Assembly: GCA_949282305.1 (NCBI GenBank)
Contig: CASDPB010000121.1
Coordinates: 46,382 to 110,381 of the forward strand
Source: an uncultured Lentisphaeria bacterium
Lineage (GTDB): Bacteria > Verrucomicrobiota > Lentisphaeria > Victivallales > UBA1829
DNA: 64,000 bases
Reading direction: 5' to 3'
Shown here piece after piece: positions 43,076 through 53,470 of the stretch. Under the pieces are notes generated by a model. It was not told the origin of the DNA and did not search any database. It worked only from the letters and a program-made list of their open reading frames with translations. The number at the start of each line of letters is the position of its first letter. Position 1 is the stretch's first letter. Position numbers and translations under genes: made by a program.

Positions 43076-43936
43076 TCACCTGACGACCTGCTCAAACTCA
43101 TCGACGGCTTTCTGCGCCGTTTCACGCAGGAACTCCGCATCGGAATTTCCGATGACCTCCGGCACAAACGTGATTTCGGAGGTTCTGCGTCCATACAGGA
43201 ATGCAAACCAGACACATGCCTGAAGGTACTGTCCGCGCGCATTCAGGTGAATGGTATCGCGTCTTATCTTCAATTCCCCGTCCTCCTCTTTCCGCCACCA
43301 CATCTGTCCCACAATCGACCCCGCCTGGGAAGGCAGATCCGGCCAATGCAGTGTTTCAAGAACCGCGGGATCATAGTTCCGGAAGGAAAACGGCTGGTTC
43401 CGGCGTGCAAGCTGAACCGCATACCCGGTGGGAATGATGCGGAGGTTCAATTCCGATGCAAGTTTCCGGTAGGCTCCGGTAAGACGTTCATACATGCTGT
43501 CCTGATCGAAGCCCCAGGCTCCTCCGGGCATCAGACGGGGATCATCCGCACGGTAAGACCAGGTCTGCTGAATCACGACCTCCGCCTGCGGAGCATATTT
43601 TTTCACATGCGCATGGATATTGGAGGCATACGGCTGATACGTTTCCGGATTCCAGCTCTCATGACTTGCCTGCTGGATGGTCACAATATCCCACGGTTCA
43701 CGCATGAGAATATCGCGCAGTTTGACGCGGGGCTCCTGATACATTCTTGCAGTGGAGTCCCTTTCCTCAAAGTCGATATAACTCCAATGACGGCGCAGTT
43801 CGCATCCCCCGTGATTGGCGCGGTCGAAAAGGATGCCGCATCCTGCGGATTTGACGACGTCCGCAAAGTAAAATGCCAGGCTGTCCGTGAAACTGTTTCC
43901 GATCGTCAGAATCTTCAAATCCTGTTTTATGCTCAT
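43076..43936 (-). CDS. SGNH/GDSL hydrolase, DUF4886-like
   Basis: A 286-residue SGNH-fold esterase-like protein. Block I is ILTIGNSFTDSLAFY (nucleophile Ser), oxyanion residues lie in ANHGGCELRRHW and DIVTIQQASHESW, and the Asp-His pair is in RDTIHLNARGQYLQA. Relatives deacylate carbohydrates. No signal peptide is visible. ATG 43936 has GGAG nine bases upstream; a GTG at 43954 is possible. It sits between lptB and the glycosidase-like gene, which may act on the same polysaccharide. Confidence 0.8.
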   Translation of the reverse strand: MSIKQDLKILTIGNSFTDSLAFYFADVVKSAGCGILFDRANHGGCELRRHWSYIDFEERDSTARMYQEPRVKLRDILMREPWDIVTIQQASHESWNPETYQPYASNIHAHVKKYAPQAEVVIQQTWSYRADDPRLMPGGAWGFDQDSMYERLTGAYRKLASELNLRIIPTGYAVQLARRNQPFSFRNYDPAVLETLHWPDLPSQAGSIVGQMWWRKEEDGELKIRRDTIHLNARGQYLQACVWFAFLYGRRTSEITFVPEVIGNSDAEFLRETAQKAVDEFEQVVR

Positions 43937-43970
43937 CTGCAACAACTCCCGCACTGTTTTATCTGATGAT

Positions 43971-44702
43971 TCACATGGTGAACTGAGGACCGAGATAGAC
44001 CTCTCTTGCCTTCGGATCGTTCACAAGATAATTGCTGTCGCCTTCACAGACAATCGTTCCCTGCGCCATCAGGTAGGCGCGATCCACACAGGACAGCGTC
44101 TCTCGAACGTTGTGGTCTGTAATCAGAATTCCCATGTTGCGCTGTTTCAGCTGGTAAATGATCTGCTGCACATCGTATACGGCAATCGGGTCGACGCCGC
44201 TGAAAGGCTCGTCAAGCAGAATAAATGCGGGATTGGTCACAAGGGCACGGGTGATTTCGAGACGCCTTCGCTCGCCTCCGCTTAATGTCATCGCCTTCTG
44301 CTTGGCAAGGTGCGCAAGTTCCAGCTCATTCAAAAGCTGATGAAGACGTTCCTTGCGCTCCTTGGAAGAAATCGCCAGCGTTTCCAGAATCGCCATGATG
44401 TTCTGTTCCACTGTCAATTTACGGAAAATCGAGGGATCCTGCGCCAGATACCCCATTCCCATGCGCGCCCTGACATACATCGGCTGCTGGGAAACATCAA
44501 TTCCTTTGAAAAAGATCGTCCCGGCATCCGGCTTGATAAGCCCCGTGATCATATAGAAACTTGTGGTCTTGCCCGCTCCGTTCGGTCCGAGGAGCCCCAC
44601 GACTTCCCCGCGCTTCACATTGATGTTCACATTATTGACGACGCGCCGTCCGTAATAGGCTTTCATCAGCCCCTGCGCATTCAGCAGCAAATCCTCCTCC
44701 AT
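43971..44702 (-). CDS. lptB: LPS export ABC transporter ATP-binding protein
   Basis: ATPase of the LptB2FG machine that drives LPS from the inner membrane across the periplasm. The 243-residue protein has Walker A GLLGPNGAGKTTSFYM, the Q-loop GYLAQDPSIFRKLTVEQN, signature LSGGERRRLEI, Walker B ILLDEPFSGVDPIAV and the switch His in LITDHNV. Last gene of the Kdo-Lpt operon; 18 bases after lptA. LptF and LptG are not in this window. Confidence 0.95.
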   Translation of the reverse strand: MEEDLLLNAQGLMKAYYGRRVVNNVNINVKRGEVVGLLGPNGAGKTTSFYMITGLIKPDAGTIFFKGIDVSQQPMYVRARMGMGYLAQDPSIFRKLTVEQNIMAILETLAISSKERKERLHQLLNELELAHLAKQKAMTLSGGERRRLEITRALVTNPAFILLDEPFSGVDPIAVYDVQQIIYQLKQRNMGILITDHNVRETLSCVDRAYLMAQGTIVCEGDSNYLVNDPKAREVYLGPQFTM

Positions 44703-44720
44703 AATCCGGTTCCTCCTGTC

Positions 44721-45353
44721 TTAATCCTTGAGAAGCCCGCCTTCGGCTGTTCCCCTTACCCGGCCGAGGACATTGATGCGCTCTGTTTTGATGTTGACTA
44801 TGATCTGCTCGCCGGCAAGCCGATTTCCCCCGCTGACAATCACCGGACTGTTTTCCGTCAGAGTGATCGTATCCGTCGGCAGGTCATAAACCGCCTTTCC
44901 CGCGAAAGCCTTCTGGACGTCGCTTCCGGCAATCTTTTCGCCGGAGTTCCGGGTAATCACCACATCCCCGACGCACTCAATCCGCGTCACCTGCTTGCTG
45001 TTTTCCGGGCTTACGTCATTTCCAGTGCCGGCCGAGGCATTTTCCGCCTCTCCCTCCTTCGGCGCGGCGGGTTTGTTCTCCAGAAAAATCGTCATCTTCT
45101 GGCATTTGATGTTCATCTCAGGGTCGTCAACTTCCACATTCCCGAGAAGAATGATCCTGTCCCTTGCAAGATCAATGTCCATGGAATCGGATTTGACCGT
45201 CGTCGGGATATTGGACTTTTCCGCGCGGCTTTTCTTGGTTTTGTTCATCATCAGGTTCGCGAACTGCGCCTGTGCCTCCATGCAGAACACCGCAGACAGC
45301 ACAAAAGCCAATGCGACTGCACATTTTTTCAGGGTAAAAGACTTTGCGGTCAT
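44721..45353 (-). CDS. lptA: LPS transport periplasmic protein LptA-like (OstA domain)
   Basis: A 210-residue periplasmic protein with a signal peptide (KKCAVALAFVLSAVFCMEAQAQ) and an OstA-type beta-jellyroll body (TVKSDSMDIDLARDRIILLG, VEVDDPEMNIKCQKMTIFL, CVGDVVITRNSGEKIAGSD). It bridges LptC and the outer-membrane LptDE. A Pro/Ala/Glu/Ser insertion (NKPAAPKEGEAENASAGTG) splits the domain. It overlaps lptC by ATGA and precedes lptB. Confidence 0.85.
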   Translation of the reverse strand: MTAKSFTLKKCAVALAFVLSAVFCMEAQAQFANLMMNKTKKSRAEKSNIPTTVKSDSMDIDLARDRIILLGNVEVDDPEMNIKCQKMTIFLENKPAAPKEGEAENASAGTGNDVSPENSKQVTRIECVGDVVITRNSGEKIAGSDVQKAFAGKAVYDLPTDTITLTENSPVIVSGGNRLAGEQIIVNIKTERINVLGRVRGTAEGGLLKD

Positions 45354-45961
45354 TTTGTTTGATCCTCTGTTTTTGTTTTATTCGTTGTCGTCCCGCCGCC
45401 CATTCCGCTCTGTCTGTACTCCGGACGGATCACCATCCGGACCTTGCTGCGGATATGGATCAGCTTGTTTTCATAGTCGGCATCAAAACCCACGCCGTCA
45501 ATGTCCATCTCCCGGGAACGGAAAAACGCGGGGGTGTCTCCCCGAAGCACTTTCGTATTTTTATCATACTGCGCGGCGGTGGAGGAGATCAGAGCGCGAC
45601 AGTGCTTTTTGTCCGCCCAGAATTTTTTGACCTCTTCCTCCGGCGTGTTCAGCGGATACAGCTGCACATTGCCGAGCGGAATCACTTCGTTGATATTGCT
45701 GATGTCTTCATTGACAATGTCCACCTTCGGATTCACCAGATTGATGAACGCGCCGAGATTGGTCGCCTTGTCTCCGTAGAGAATAAACTGGAGCCGATGA
45801 TCCTTCTTCCGGTATTCCGGCAACGCGAAGTCCGAAAGCGATACGGCGGCACCCGTATCGTCCGCAGCCGGTAAATCCGCCGGAAGGAACAGCAGAATCC
45901 CCGGCAGGAAAAGTGCCGTGAAAAACGTCAGCCGAAATATCTTTCCATCAATGAATCCCAT
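45350..45961 (-). CDS. lptC: LPS export protein LptC-like
   Basis: A 203-residue bitopic protein: one N-terminal membrane helix ([19 protein letters not shown]) then a periplasmic beta domain (RLQFILYGDKATNLGAFINL, DGVGFDADYENKLIHIRS) of the LptC type, which passes LPS from LptFG to LptA. Sequence match is weak, so the call rests on position directly before lptA-lptB and on topology. It overlaps kdsC by 34 bases and lptA by ATGA. Confidence 0.75.
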   Translation of the reverse strand: MGFIDGKIFRLTFFTALFLPGILLFLPADLPAADDTGAAVSLSDFALPEYRKKDHRLQFILYGDKATNLGAFINLVNPKVDIVNEDISNINEVIPLGNVQLYPLNTPEEEVKKFWADKKHCRALISSTAAQYDKNTKVLRGDTPAFFRSREMDIDGVGFDADYENKLIHIRSKVRMVIRPEYRQSGMGGGTTTNKTKTEDQTK

Positions 45962-46452
45962 TTGCCTTGTTCTTTCAGTAAAAATTCAATTGCCTCACGT
46001 ACGGCACCGTTGCCCCCCGCGTGCTTCGTCCGCATGTCACAGACCCGATCCAGGTCGCTGACGGCGTCGCCGACCGCCACGGCAAAGCCGCACCGGCTCA
46101 TCGGGGGGGCGTCCACAATATCATCTCCGATGTACATGCACTCCTCGGGTGCAAGAGAATGATCCTTCAGCAAGGTCGTGAACCCCGAATCCTTGTCCAA
46201 TATCCTCTCATACAGAAAATCCAGTTTCAATTCCGCCGCCCGGATACGGTTCGCCGCCGACTTGCGCCCGGAAAGAATTCCGACCAGAAGCCCTGCGCGA
46301 CGGGCAAGCACGATCCCGTGTCCGTCGCGGACATTGAAAAACTTGATTTCGTTTTCCGTTCCGCCGCCGTAACCGATCCGTCCATCGGTCAGCACACCGT
46401 CCACATCCAGGACAATGGCTCTGATTTTACTGCATTTTCCGTGTAAGTTCAT
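45928..46452 (-). CDS. kdsC: 3-deoxy-D-manno-octulosonate 8-phosphate phosphatase
   Basis: HAD phosphatase that removes phosphate from Kdo-8-P before activation. The 174-residue protein has the C0-type HAD motifs [14 protein letters not shown] (nucleophile Asp), [25 protein letters not shown] and [12 protein letters not shown]. The start at 46452 makes it overlap kdsA by 26 bases in another frame; an upstream extension would be shadow of kdsA. Order kdsA-kdsC-lptC follows the enteric arrangement. Confidence 0.93.
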   Translation of the reverse strand: MNLHGKCSKIRAIVLDVDGVLTDGRIGYGGGTENEIKFFNVRDGHGIVLARRAGLLVGILSGRKSAANRIRAAELKLDFLYERILDKDSGFTTLLKDHSLAPEECMYIGDDIVDAPPMSRCGFAVAVGDAVSDLDRVCDMRTKHAGGNGAVREAIEFLLKEQGKWDSLMERYFG

Positions 46453-47248
46453 AAATAGCAAGCACCTGGTCAAGAACTTTTTCCGCATTTGCAAAATCAA
46501 GACTGTTCGGGCCGTCCGAAAGCGCCTTTTCCGGCTGCGGGTGCACCTCCATGAAAATTCCGTTGATTCCGACCGCGGCAGCCGCACGGGAAAGCGCCGC
46601 AATAAATTCGCGCTGTCCGCCGGAGGCATTGCCGAGTCCGCCGGGAAGCTGAACGGAATGCGTCGCATCGAAAATCACCGGATAACCGAACGAACGCATC
46701 GTCTGAAGCGACCTCATATCCACGACAAGATTATGGTATCCGAATGACGAACCGCGCTCTGTCAGCATGATGTTTTCACATCCTGCGCCCTCAAGTTTTC
46801 CAACCGCGCCTTTCATATCTTCCGGTGCCATGAACTGCCCTTTCTTCACATTGACCGGAAGCCCGGTCCGCGCGGCGGCAACCAGCAGATCCGTCTGACG
46901 GCAGAGAAACGCCGGAATCTGGAGCACGTCCACAACCTTTGCGACAGCCTCCGCCTGCACCGATTCATGGATGTCGGTCAGGACTGGAAGATTCAGTTCG
47001 GATTTGATCTCCGAAAGAATTTTAAGTCCGTATTCCATGCCGTTGCCGCGGAACGATCCGCCGGAGGAACGGTTCGCCTTGTCGAACGACGCCTTGAAAA
47101 TATACGAAACTCCGCGCGAAGCACAGAGTTCTTTCAGAAAAGACGCAATCTCAAAACAGATTTCCCTGCTTTCCGCAACACACGGTCCTCCGATCAGTGT
47201 GAATTTCGGACCGCCGATTTCAAAATTTTTCACCTTTGCAGTTTTCAT
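46427..47248 (-). CDS. kdsA: 3-deoxy-8-phosphooctulonate synthase
   Basis: Condenses PEP and arabinose 5-phosphate to Kdo-8-P. The 273-residue barrel shows [51 protein letters not shown] and [12 protein letters not shown]. The Cys of GGPC replaces the Asn of the enteric enzyme, the mark of the metal-dependent class. ATG 47248 overlaps the kdsB stop by ATGA. Central gene of kdsB-kdsA-kdsC-lptCAB. Confidence 0.95.
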   Translation of the reverse strand: MKTAKVKNFEIGGPKFTLIGGPCVAESREICFEIASFLKELCASRGVSYIFKASFDKANRSSGGSFRGNGMEYGLKILSEIKSELNLPVLTDIHESVQAEAVAKVVDVLQIPAFLCRQTDLLVAAARTGLPVNVKKGQFMAPEDMKGAVGKLEGAGCENIMLTERGSSFGYHNLVVDMRSLQTMRSFGYPVIFDATHSVQLPGGLGNASGGQREFIAALSRAAAAVGINGIFMEVHPQPEKALSDGPNSLDFANAEKVLDQVLAIYELTRKMQ

Positions 47249-47997
47249 ATCACTTCTCCCCTGCGTTTCAGTTCGGCAAGGAACTGTTCCGCTTTCACGA
47301 GTTCTTCCGGCGTGTCGATTCCGACGCTCTGATAAACGGTTTTGATGACCTTGATCCGCATTCCGTTTTCGAGCGCGCGGAGCTGTTCCAGCTTTTCGCA
47401 TTTTTCCAGACTGCCTTCCGGGAGGGAGACAAATCTGGCAAGCGAGGAACGCCGATAGGCGTAAATACCCCAGTGACGGTAGGTCTCCATTTCAGTGCCG
47501 CCGGTCCGCAGGAACGGAATCATGGAGCGGCTGAAATAAAGAGCGAAATCATCTGCCGTCATGACGACTTTCACCATATTCGGGTTGTTTTCATATTCCG
47601 CGCGCGGACACGGCACTGCCACAGTCGCCATATCCGGCGCGTCTTCCGCTGAAATTGCGTCAATCAGCGAGTCAATGACCTGGGGTTTGACGAAAGGTTC
47701 ATCCCCCTGCACATTGATGATTACCTCCGCGTCACGTCCCTGAACCGCCTCCCAGATCCGGTCGGAACCGGACGGATGGTCCGGGGAAGTCATCACGACT
47801 TCCGCGCCGAATGCCCTGGCGGCATCGAAAACCTTCCGGTCGTCCACGGCAATCAGGACTTCATCCGCCTTGGAACGTTTTGTGCGTTCCCAGACATGCC
47901 GGATAATCGGCTTGCCTCCGAGATTCATCAGCAGTTTGCCGGGGAATCTCGTACTGGCATAGCGCGCCGGAATCACCGCAATACTTTTCATCGACAT
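47245..47997 (-). CDS. kdsB: CMP-Kdo synthetase
   Basis: 3-deoxy-manno-octulosonate cytidylyltransferase: activates Kdo with CTP for transfer to lipid A. The 250-residue protein has the nucleotidyltransferase opening [16 protein letters not shown], the CTP-site [28 protein letters not shown] and [15 protein letters not shown] 47997 has GGGAG nine bases upstream. It follows DUF1015 by 15 bases and is coupled to kdsA. Confidence 0.96.
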   Translation of the reverse strand: MSMKSIAVIPARYASTRFPGKLLMNLGGKPIIRHVWERTKRSKADEVLIAVDDRKVFDAARAFGAEVVMTSPDHPSGSDRIWEAVQGRDAEVIINVQGDEPFVKPQVIDSLIDAISAEDAPDMATVAVPCPRAEYENNPNMVKVVMTADDFALYFSRSMIPFLRTGGTEMETYRHWGIYAYRRSSLARFVSLPEGSLEKCEKLEQLRALENGMRIKVIKTVYQSVGIDTPEELVKAEQFLAELKRRGEVI

Positions 47998-48012
47998 CGC
48001 AAAATACTCCCG

Positions 48013-49245
48013 TCAGAAATTGTGGGACACCAGACCGTCACGCAGTTTCGGCTCGAACCATGTCGATTTCGGCGGCATGATGGCATTTGCATCGGCAATC
48101 GCCATCAGCTGTTCCAGTGTCGTTGGATACATTGAAAATGCGACAACCCCTTTTCCGGTGTCCACCAGCTTCTCAAGCTCCTTTGTGCCGCGGATTCCGC
48201 CGATGAAGTCGATGCGTTTGCTTGTGCGCGGATCGTCGACGCCGAGAATCGGGGCAAGAATATTGTCCTGGAGAATGCTGACGTCAAGCCGTTCGATCAC
48301 GCCCAGAGAGGAGATGTCGAAACGCGGGCGCAGAAGACTCCATCTGCCGTCAAGATACATGCAGAACTCGCCGCTGCCTTCCGGACACGGATTCGTCGTG
48401 GCGCTGATGATGAATTTCTCGCCGACTTTGTTGATGAATTCCGCACGGGTGAGCCCGTTCAGATCCCTGACCACCCGGTTGTAGGGGAGAATGCGCAGCT
48501 GGGACGCGGGAAACGCAACCGCAAGGAAATAATTGTAGTCTTCTTCGCCGGTATGTTTCGGATTCGCGGCGCGGCACGTTGCTGCGGCGCGGGAGGCGGA
48601 AGCGGCGCGGTGATGCCCGTCGGCGATGTAAAAGAACGGAATTTCCGCATCGAAGATTCCGGAAAGCTGAAGGCTTCTCTCTTTTCCCGCTTTCCAGAGC
48701 TTATGCTCGATCCCGTCCGGCGCGGTGAAGCTGAAATACGGTTTTTCCTTCATGATGCCGCTCACAAGCGCATCAATTTTCGCCGAATCCCGATATGTCA
48801 GAAAAACGGGACCGGAATGATTGCGGAGCTCCATGACATGGCGCGCACGGTCGTCTTCCTTGTCGCGGCGGGTCTTTTCGTGTTTTTTGATGACATCCGC
48901 ATCATAATCGGCGGCGGAGGCGGCGCCGGCAATTCCGACTTGCACATGATCTCCCATTTTCAGGGAATATACATACAGATTCGCCTCGGGGTCTTCCGTC
49001 AGGGGTGCCTCCTTGCAAAGACGCCTGAAGTTGGCAGCGGCTTTCGCATAAACCTCGTCGGAGTAAAGATCGGTTCCCGGAGGGAGTTCGATTTCGGGGC
49101 GGGACACTCTGAGAAAGCTCAGCGGATTGCCTTCCGCAAGCGCGGCGGCTTCTTCGGTATTCACAACATCATACGGAACGGCGGCAACCGCCGCGACCTT
49201 TTCCGGTGTCGGCATCAGAGCATGAAATGGTAAAAATTTTGCCAT
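48013..49245 (-). CDS. DUF1015 family protein
   Basis: A 410-residue member of the DUF1015 family, widely conserved but not characterised. Family segments are AAVPYDVVNTEEAAALAEGN near the N-terminus, FYIADGHHRAASASRAAA (metal-binding-like His-His) in the middle, and FSMYPTTLEQLMAIADANAI with MPPKSTWFEPKLRDGL at the end. In other bacteria it often neighbours serine synthesis genes; here it leads the Kdo-Lpt operon, so its role there is open. Confidence 0.88.
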   Translation of the reverse strand: MAKFLPFHALMPTPEKVAAVAAVPYDVVNTEEAAALAEGNPLSFLRVSRPEIELPPGTDLYSDEVYAKAAANFRRLCKEAPLTEDPEANLYVYSLKMGDHVQVGIAGAASAADYDADVIKKHEKTRRDKEDDRARHVMELRNHSGPVFLTYRDSAKIDALVSGIMKEKPYFSFTAPDGIEHKLWKAGKERSLQLSGIFDAEIPFFYIADGHHRAASASRAAATCRAANPKHTGEEDYNYFLAVAFPASQLRILPYNRVVRDLNGLTRAEFINKVGEKFIISATTNPCPEGSGEFCMYLDGRWSLLRPRFDISSLGVIERLDVSILQDNILAPILGVDDPRTSKRIDFIGGIRGTKELEKLVDTGKGVVAFSMYPTTLEQLMAIADANAIMPPKSTWFEPKLRDGLVSHNF

Positions 49246-49268
49246 AATCGCGTTTTCTCCTGAATTTT

Positions 49269-49287
49269 ATCTGAAACAATATCAGAT
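49269..49287. promoter_or_regulatory. Palindrome upstream of the DUF1015-Kdo-Lpt operon
   Basis: ATCTGA-N7-TCAGAT, perfect 6-bp arms, 24 bases upstream of the DUF1015 ATG and 245 bases upstream of uvrA. Confidence 0.35.
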
Positions 49288-49394
49288 GGAAAAGATACAC
49301 TTTCTATGCCGTTTCTTCAAGTTCCCAAGAAAAGATATTGCAGAATCTTTTGCCTTTTACGCGATGAAAACACCTCCGTCTGGTGGGGCAGTCC

Positions 49395-49428
49395 CCCCGC
49401 TGCCGGGTCTTTTTTTCCGGACTTTTTC
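49395..49428 (+). terminator. Terminator-like hairpin with no gene in front
   Basis: GGCAG-N8-CTGCC followed by GGGTCTTTTTTT on the plus strand, in the divergent region between DUF1015 and uvrA. No plus-strand gene precedes it, so it may end a small RNA. Confidence 0.35.
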
Positions 49429-49472
49429 CGTTTTCTCCTTTCCAATGCGCGAGGGGAAAACGGCAAATCAAT

Positions 49473-49501
49473 TTGCACTTTGAACGATGATGCAGTAAAT
49501 T
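49473..49501 (+). promoter_or_regulatory. Putative uvrA promoter
   Basis: TTGCAC (49473-49478), 17-base spacer, TAAATT (49496-49501). Predicted start about 25 bases before the uvrA ATG. Confidence 0.45.
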
Positions 49502-49531
49502 AATCAGCTCAACCAAAAGGCTTTTTACATC

Positions 49532-52393
49532 ATGAAGGACGACATTATCATAAAAGGCGCGGAGGAGCACAATCTCAAATCAATCGACGTGCGGATTCCG
49601 CGAAATACGCTCACCGTAATCACCGGACTCAGCGGCTCCGGGAAATCTTCTCTCGCCTTCGACACGCTGTATGCCGAGGGACAGCGGCGCTATGTCGAGA
49701 GTCTTTCCGCTTACGCGCGTCAGTTCCTCGACCGGATGCAGAAGCCCAAGGTCGAACATATCGAAGGACTCTCTCCCGCAATTGCAATCGAACAGCGTTC
49801 CGCAGGTTCCAATCCGCGTTCCACCGTGGCGACCGTGACTGAAATTTACGACTACCTGCGTCTGCTTTACGCCCATGCCGGAGTTCCCCATTGCCCGAAG
49901 TGCGGGAAAGAGCTTTCGGCGCAGTCCGCACAGGCAATCTGCGAGCGGCTGATGCGCCTACCGGAAGGTCCGCAGATGATGATCCTCGCCCCCTACATCA
50001 ACGGGAAGAAGGGCGAGCATCGCGATGTGATCGAAAAAATCAAACACGACGGTTTTGTCCGTGCACGCATTGACGGCGAAATCGTGACTCTGGACGGCGA
50101 CCCGAAACCGCTGGCAAAGACAAAACGCCACAGCATCGACGCCGTAATCGACCGTCTCATCTGCGGCAGGCTTGAACCGTCGCGTCTGAACGACTCCGTG
50201 GAAACAGCGCTCCGGCTCGGCGGCGGCAACCTGATCGTGATGATCGAAGACAAAACAGCCGACGGCTCCGCAAAGAAATGGAAAGAGGAACGGATCAGCG
50301 AATATCTTGCATGCACCGACTGCGGCATCAGCCTGGGAAAACTGGAACCGCGCAATTTCTCGTTCAACAGTCCCTACGGAGCGTGCCCGACCTGCAACGG
50401 CATCGGTTCGCTTCTTGTAATGGACCCGCAGCTTGTAATCCCGGATGAAACGCTTTCCATTCGCAAGGGGGCAATTCCCGGCTGGCGGCGCGGGCCCCGC
50501 AGATTGATTCTCTATTACAACCACATGCTCCGCTGTCTTGCGGAACACTTCAAGATGCCCGATATGCTGGAAACGCCGTTCAAAGATCTGCCGGAACACA
50601 TCCGCCGCGTAATCCTTTACGGAAGCGGAGAGGAACCCATTGATTTCAGTTTCCGGATCCGCGGGAAACTTTACAAGTCTTTCGCTCCGTTCGAGGGCGT
50701 GCTGGCAAATCTGCAGCGCAGACAGTCCGACTCGGAAAGCGAGGCGGTGCGGGAACGGCTCAAGGAATATATGACGCACCGGATCTGCCCGGACTGTCTC
50801 GGCAAACGGCTCAAGCCGGAAAGTCTTGCCGTCACTGTCGGCGGACTCTCCATCGCGGAATACAATGCACTGTCCGTGGAAAAGGCTTATGAGTTCATTA
50901 CGACCCTGAAGCTCGACGAGGAGAAGACGGCAATTGCAAAAGAGATCATCCGCGAGATTGCCTCCCGGCTTCGCTTTCTTTCCGACGTCGGGCTCTCCTA
51001 TCTGACACTCTCCCGCGAGAGCGGAACGCTGTCCGGCGGAGAGGCGCAGAGAATCCGGCTGGCGACTCAGCTCGGCTGCGGACTCGTCGGCGTACTTTAC
51101 ATTCTCGACGAACCCAGCATCGGACTGCATCAGCGGGACAACGACCGTCTGCTCGCCACTCTCCGCAAACTCCGCGACATCGGCAACACGGTCATTGTGG
51201 TTGAACACGACATGGACACCATGTTCGCGGCGGATTACCTGCTGGACCTCGGTCCCCGTGCCGGAGTCCACGGCGGCGAACTGGTCGCGGCGGGAACGCC
51301 GCAGGAAGTCATGAAGGTAAAACGTTCCCTGACGGCGCAGTATATGACCGGCGAGGCAAAGATTGAGATTCCGGCGAAACGTCTGAAAGGAACCGGTGAA
51401 TTCATCGAAATCCTCGGAGCCCGTCACAACAACTTGAAAAACGTCAACGTGAAGATTCCGCTCGGCACTTTCACCTGCGTGACGGGAGTCTCCGGCTCCG
51501 GAAAAAGCAGTCTGGTCAACGGAATCCTGCGCGCCGCCCTGGCAAAACATTTCCAGCTTGAAGATGAACGGGAACCCGGAAAATACAAGGAAATCCGCGG
51601 ACTGGAACATATCGGCAAGGCGATTGTCATCGACCAGAGTCCGATCGGACGCACTCCGCGCTCGAATCCGGCGACGTACACGGAACTGTTCTCCACAATC
51701 CGCACAATCTTTTCCACCCTGCCGGAATCCAAAATCCGCGGTTTCGGTCCCGGACGCTTCAGCTTCAACGTGAAAGGCGGACGCTGTGAAGAGTGTCAGG
51801 GAGACGGCATCAAGAAAATCGAGATGCAGTTCCTCCCGGATGTCTATGTGACCTGCTCCGCGTGTCATGGGAAACGGTTCAACAAGGAAACTCTGTCCGT
51901 TGCCTACAAGCGCAAGAACATTGCCGAAGTCCTTGACATGACCGTGGATGAGGCGGCGGACTTTTTCAAGGCGGTGCCGTCCGTCTACCGTAAACTCAAA
52001 ACTTTGCAGGATGTCGGGCTCGGCTACATTACCCTCGGACAGCCCGCGACTACGCTTTCCGGCGGAGAGGCGCAGCGCGTCAAACTCGCGACCGAACTGG
52101 CGCGCGTTCCGCGCGGGCACACCTTCTATATTCTCGACGAGCCCACGACGGGACTTCACATGGCGGACATCAAGCAGCTCCTGGAGGTTCTGACCCGTCT
52201 GCGCGACAAAGGCAACACCGTTCTGGTGATCGAACACAATCTTGATGTCATCAAGGTTGCCGACCACATCATCGACATGGGTCCCGAAGGCGGCGACGCC
52301 GGAGGACGTGTCATTGCGGAAGGCACACCGGAGGAAGTCGCAAAGAACACGAAATCCTTCACCGGCCAGTATCTGGCAAAGATGCTGAAGTGA
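49532..52393 (+). CDS. uvrA: Excinuclease ABC subunit A
   Basis: Damage-recognition ATPase of nucleotide excision repair. The 953-residue protein has two ABC modules: Walker [21 protein letters not shown] (about residue 30) and [17 protein letters not shown] (about 650), signature [18 protein letters not shown] and [17 protein letters not shown], Walker [15 protein letters not shown] and [14 protein letters not shown]. Zinc motifs are CPKCGKEL near 130, CTDCG-CPTCNG near 265-290, and [11 protein letters not shown] with CSACHGKRF near 755-780. AAGG lies 11 bases before the ATG. Confidence 0.98.
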   Translation: MKDDIIIKGAEEHNLKSIDVRIPRNTLTVITGLSGSGKSSLAFDTLYAEGQRRYVESLSAYARQFLDRMQKPKVEHIEGLSPAIAIEQRSAGSNPRSTVATVTEIYDYLRLLYAHAGVPHCPKCGKELSAQSAQAICERLMRLPEGPQMMILAPYINGKKGEHRDVIEKIKHDGFVRARIDGEIVTLDGDPKPLAKTKRHSIDAVIDRLICGRLEPSRLNDSVETALRLGGGNLIVMIEDKTADGSAKKWKEERISEYLACTDCGISLGKLEPRNFSFNSPYGACPTCNGIGSLLVMDPQLVIPDETLSIRKGAIPGWRRGPRRLILYYNHMLRCLAEHFKMPDMLETPFKDLPEHIRRVILYGSGEEPIDFSFRIRGKLYKSFAPFEGVLANLQRRQSDSESEAVRERLKEYMTHRICPDCLGKRLKPESLAVTVGGLSIAEYNALSVEKAYEFITTLKLDEEKTAIAKEIIREIASRLRFLSDVGLSYLTLSRESGTLSGGEAQRIRLATQLGCGLVGVLYILDEPSIGLHQRDNDRLLATLRKLRDIGNTVIVVEHDMDTMFAADYLLDLGPRAGVHGGELVAAGTPQEVMKVKRSLTAQYMTGEAKIEIPAKRLKGTGEFIEILGARHNNLKNVNVKIPLGTFTCVTGVSGSGKSSLVNGILRAALAKHFQLEDEREPGKYKEIRGLEHIGKAIVIDQSPIGRTPRSNPATYTELFSTIRTIFSTLPESKIRGFGPGRFSFNVKGGRCEECQGDGIKKIEMQFLPDVYVTCSACHGKRFNKETLSVAYKRKNIAEVLDMTVDEAADFFKAVPSVYRKLKTLQDVGLGYITLGQPATTLSGGEAQRVKLATELARVPRGHTFYILDEPTTGLHMADIKQLLEVLTRLRDKGNTVLVIEHNLDVIKVADHIIDMGPEGGDAGGRVIAEGTPEEVAKNTKSFTGQYLAKMLK

Positions 52394-52435
52394 GAACTGT
52401 CAGGAAATGACATTACTCAAACAGGAACGCCGGAA

Positions 52436-53386
52436 ATGAAAAAACTGAATGAAAGCATGGATTCCGCTGCAAGGGTCATGGCGTTCATCATTCTTTTTGC
52501 GACGGCATCGGCAATTGCGGGCGGATTGAGTTTTCTGCTGATTCTGCTTCTGTCATTCCGTCTTATGCCGATCCAAGCCGGAAACGGATTCATTCATTTT
52601 TTTGTCTCTTTCGGAACTGCCGGACTGGTCATGATTCCGTTTTTCTGGTGGGAGTTCAAACGTCTAAGAACTATGCTGTTCCCCGGAAGGGAAGATGTCG
52701 CGGCTGTTCCGTCCGGGCGCATTGCCGGGATACTGAAGGGGATCATCATCGGAGCATCGCTGCCTCTGGTTTTCCAGATCGTCTTTTCGGTTCTCACTCT
52801 GAATGCTTTTTCGTTTTTGCCGCTGAGTCTGAACTTCTTATGGTTCATTCTCGCGTCCATCGTGATTTTCGCAGCCGCCGGTGCATGTCTTCCGCTGAAG
52901 GAGGAACCGTGCAGACGAAGTTGGATCGTCACCGGACTGCTGTGCCTGCCTCTGCTCTATTTGATAAGCAGTCTTCTGATTGTACTGATCCCGTCTGAAA
53001 TGCACTGGCGCAGCCGTTTCATGTGCGATCTTTCACTCGGCACGGCTTTTACAGACAGGATCCTGCCGCGCAATGCAGGAAAAGTTTCCGTAAAATATGA
53101 AAGCCGTGTCATATGGAATACCGCAGCCTGGTCGTGCCATGTCGCAGAAAAGGATTTTCTGGAATTTGCCCGCAGCAACGGTTATCAGTTTGCGGAAAAT
53201 GATCCGTATCATAATACAAACCCGGAAACGAATCACGAAAAAGTGGATGCAAGCACGCTGCTGTCGCTGGAACGACTGCCGGAATCCTATTATTTTTACA
53301 ATTACCGCTACCGCAACAACGGCGGATGGACCATGCTGTATGACCGGAAGAAACAGATTCTTTACGGACATTACAGTTCCATGTAA
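52436..53386 (+). CDS. Membrane protein of unknown function
   Basis: Unrecognised 316-residue protein. Five to six hydrophobic segments lie in the first 190 residues (MAFIILFATASAIAGGLSFL, FFVSFGTAGLVMIPFFWW, GIIIGASLPLVFQIVFSVL, FLWFILASIVIFAAAGACL, WIVTGLLCLPLLYLISSLLI) followed by a soluble domain (FLEFARSNGYQFAENDPYHN, YFYNYRYRNNGGWTMLYDRK) probably outside the cytoplasm. 42 bases after uvrA, so it may share its transcript. Confidence 0.7.
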   Translation: MKKLNESMDSAARVMAFIILFATASAIAGGLSFLLILLLSFRLMPIQAGNGFIHFFVSFGTAGLVMIPFFWWEFKRLRTMLFPGREDVAAVPSGRIAGILKGIIIGASLPLVFQIVFSVLTLNAFSFLPLSLNFLWFILASIVIFAAAGACLPLKEEPCRRSWIVTGLLCLPLLYLISSLLIVLIPSEMHWRSRFMCDLSLGTAFTDRILPRNAGKVSVKYESRVIWNTAAWSCHVAEKDFLEFARSNGYQFAENDPYHNTNPETNHEKVDASTLLSLERLPESYYFYNYRYRNNGGWTMLYDRKKQILYGHYSSM

Positions 53387-53470
53387 CGGGGAATCGCATT
53401 TTCACCGGGACGGAGGAACTCTGAATTTTTGTAGGGAGTCGAGGGCGCGGAGCCCCCGGCTCCTTTCTCA

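Noticed and set aside
49958..52267. Long minus-strand frame opposite uvrA
   Set aside because: Shadow of uvrA; composition biased to Arg, Phe, Val and no motif.
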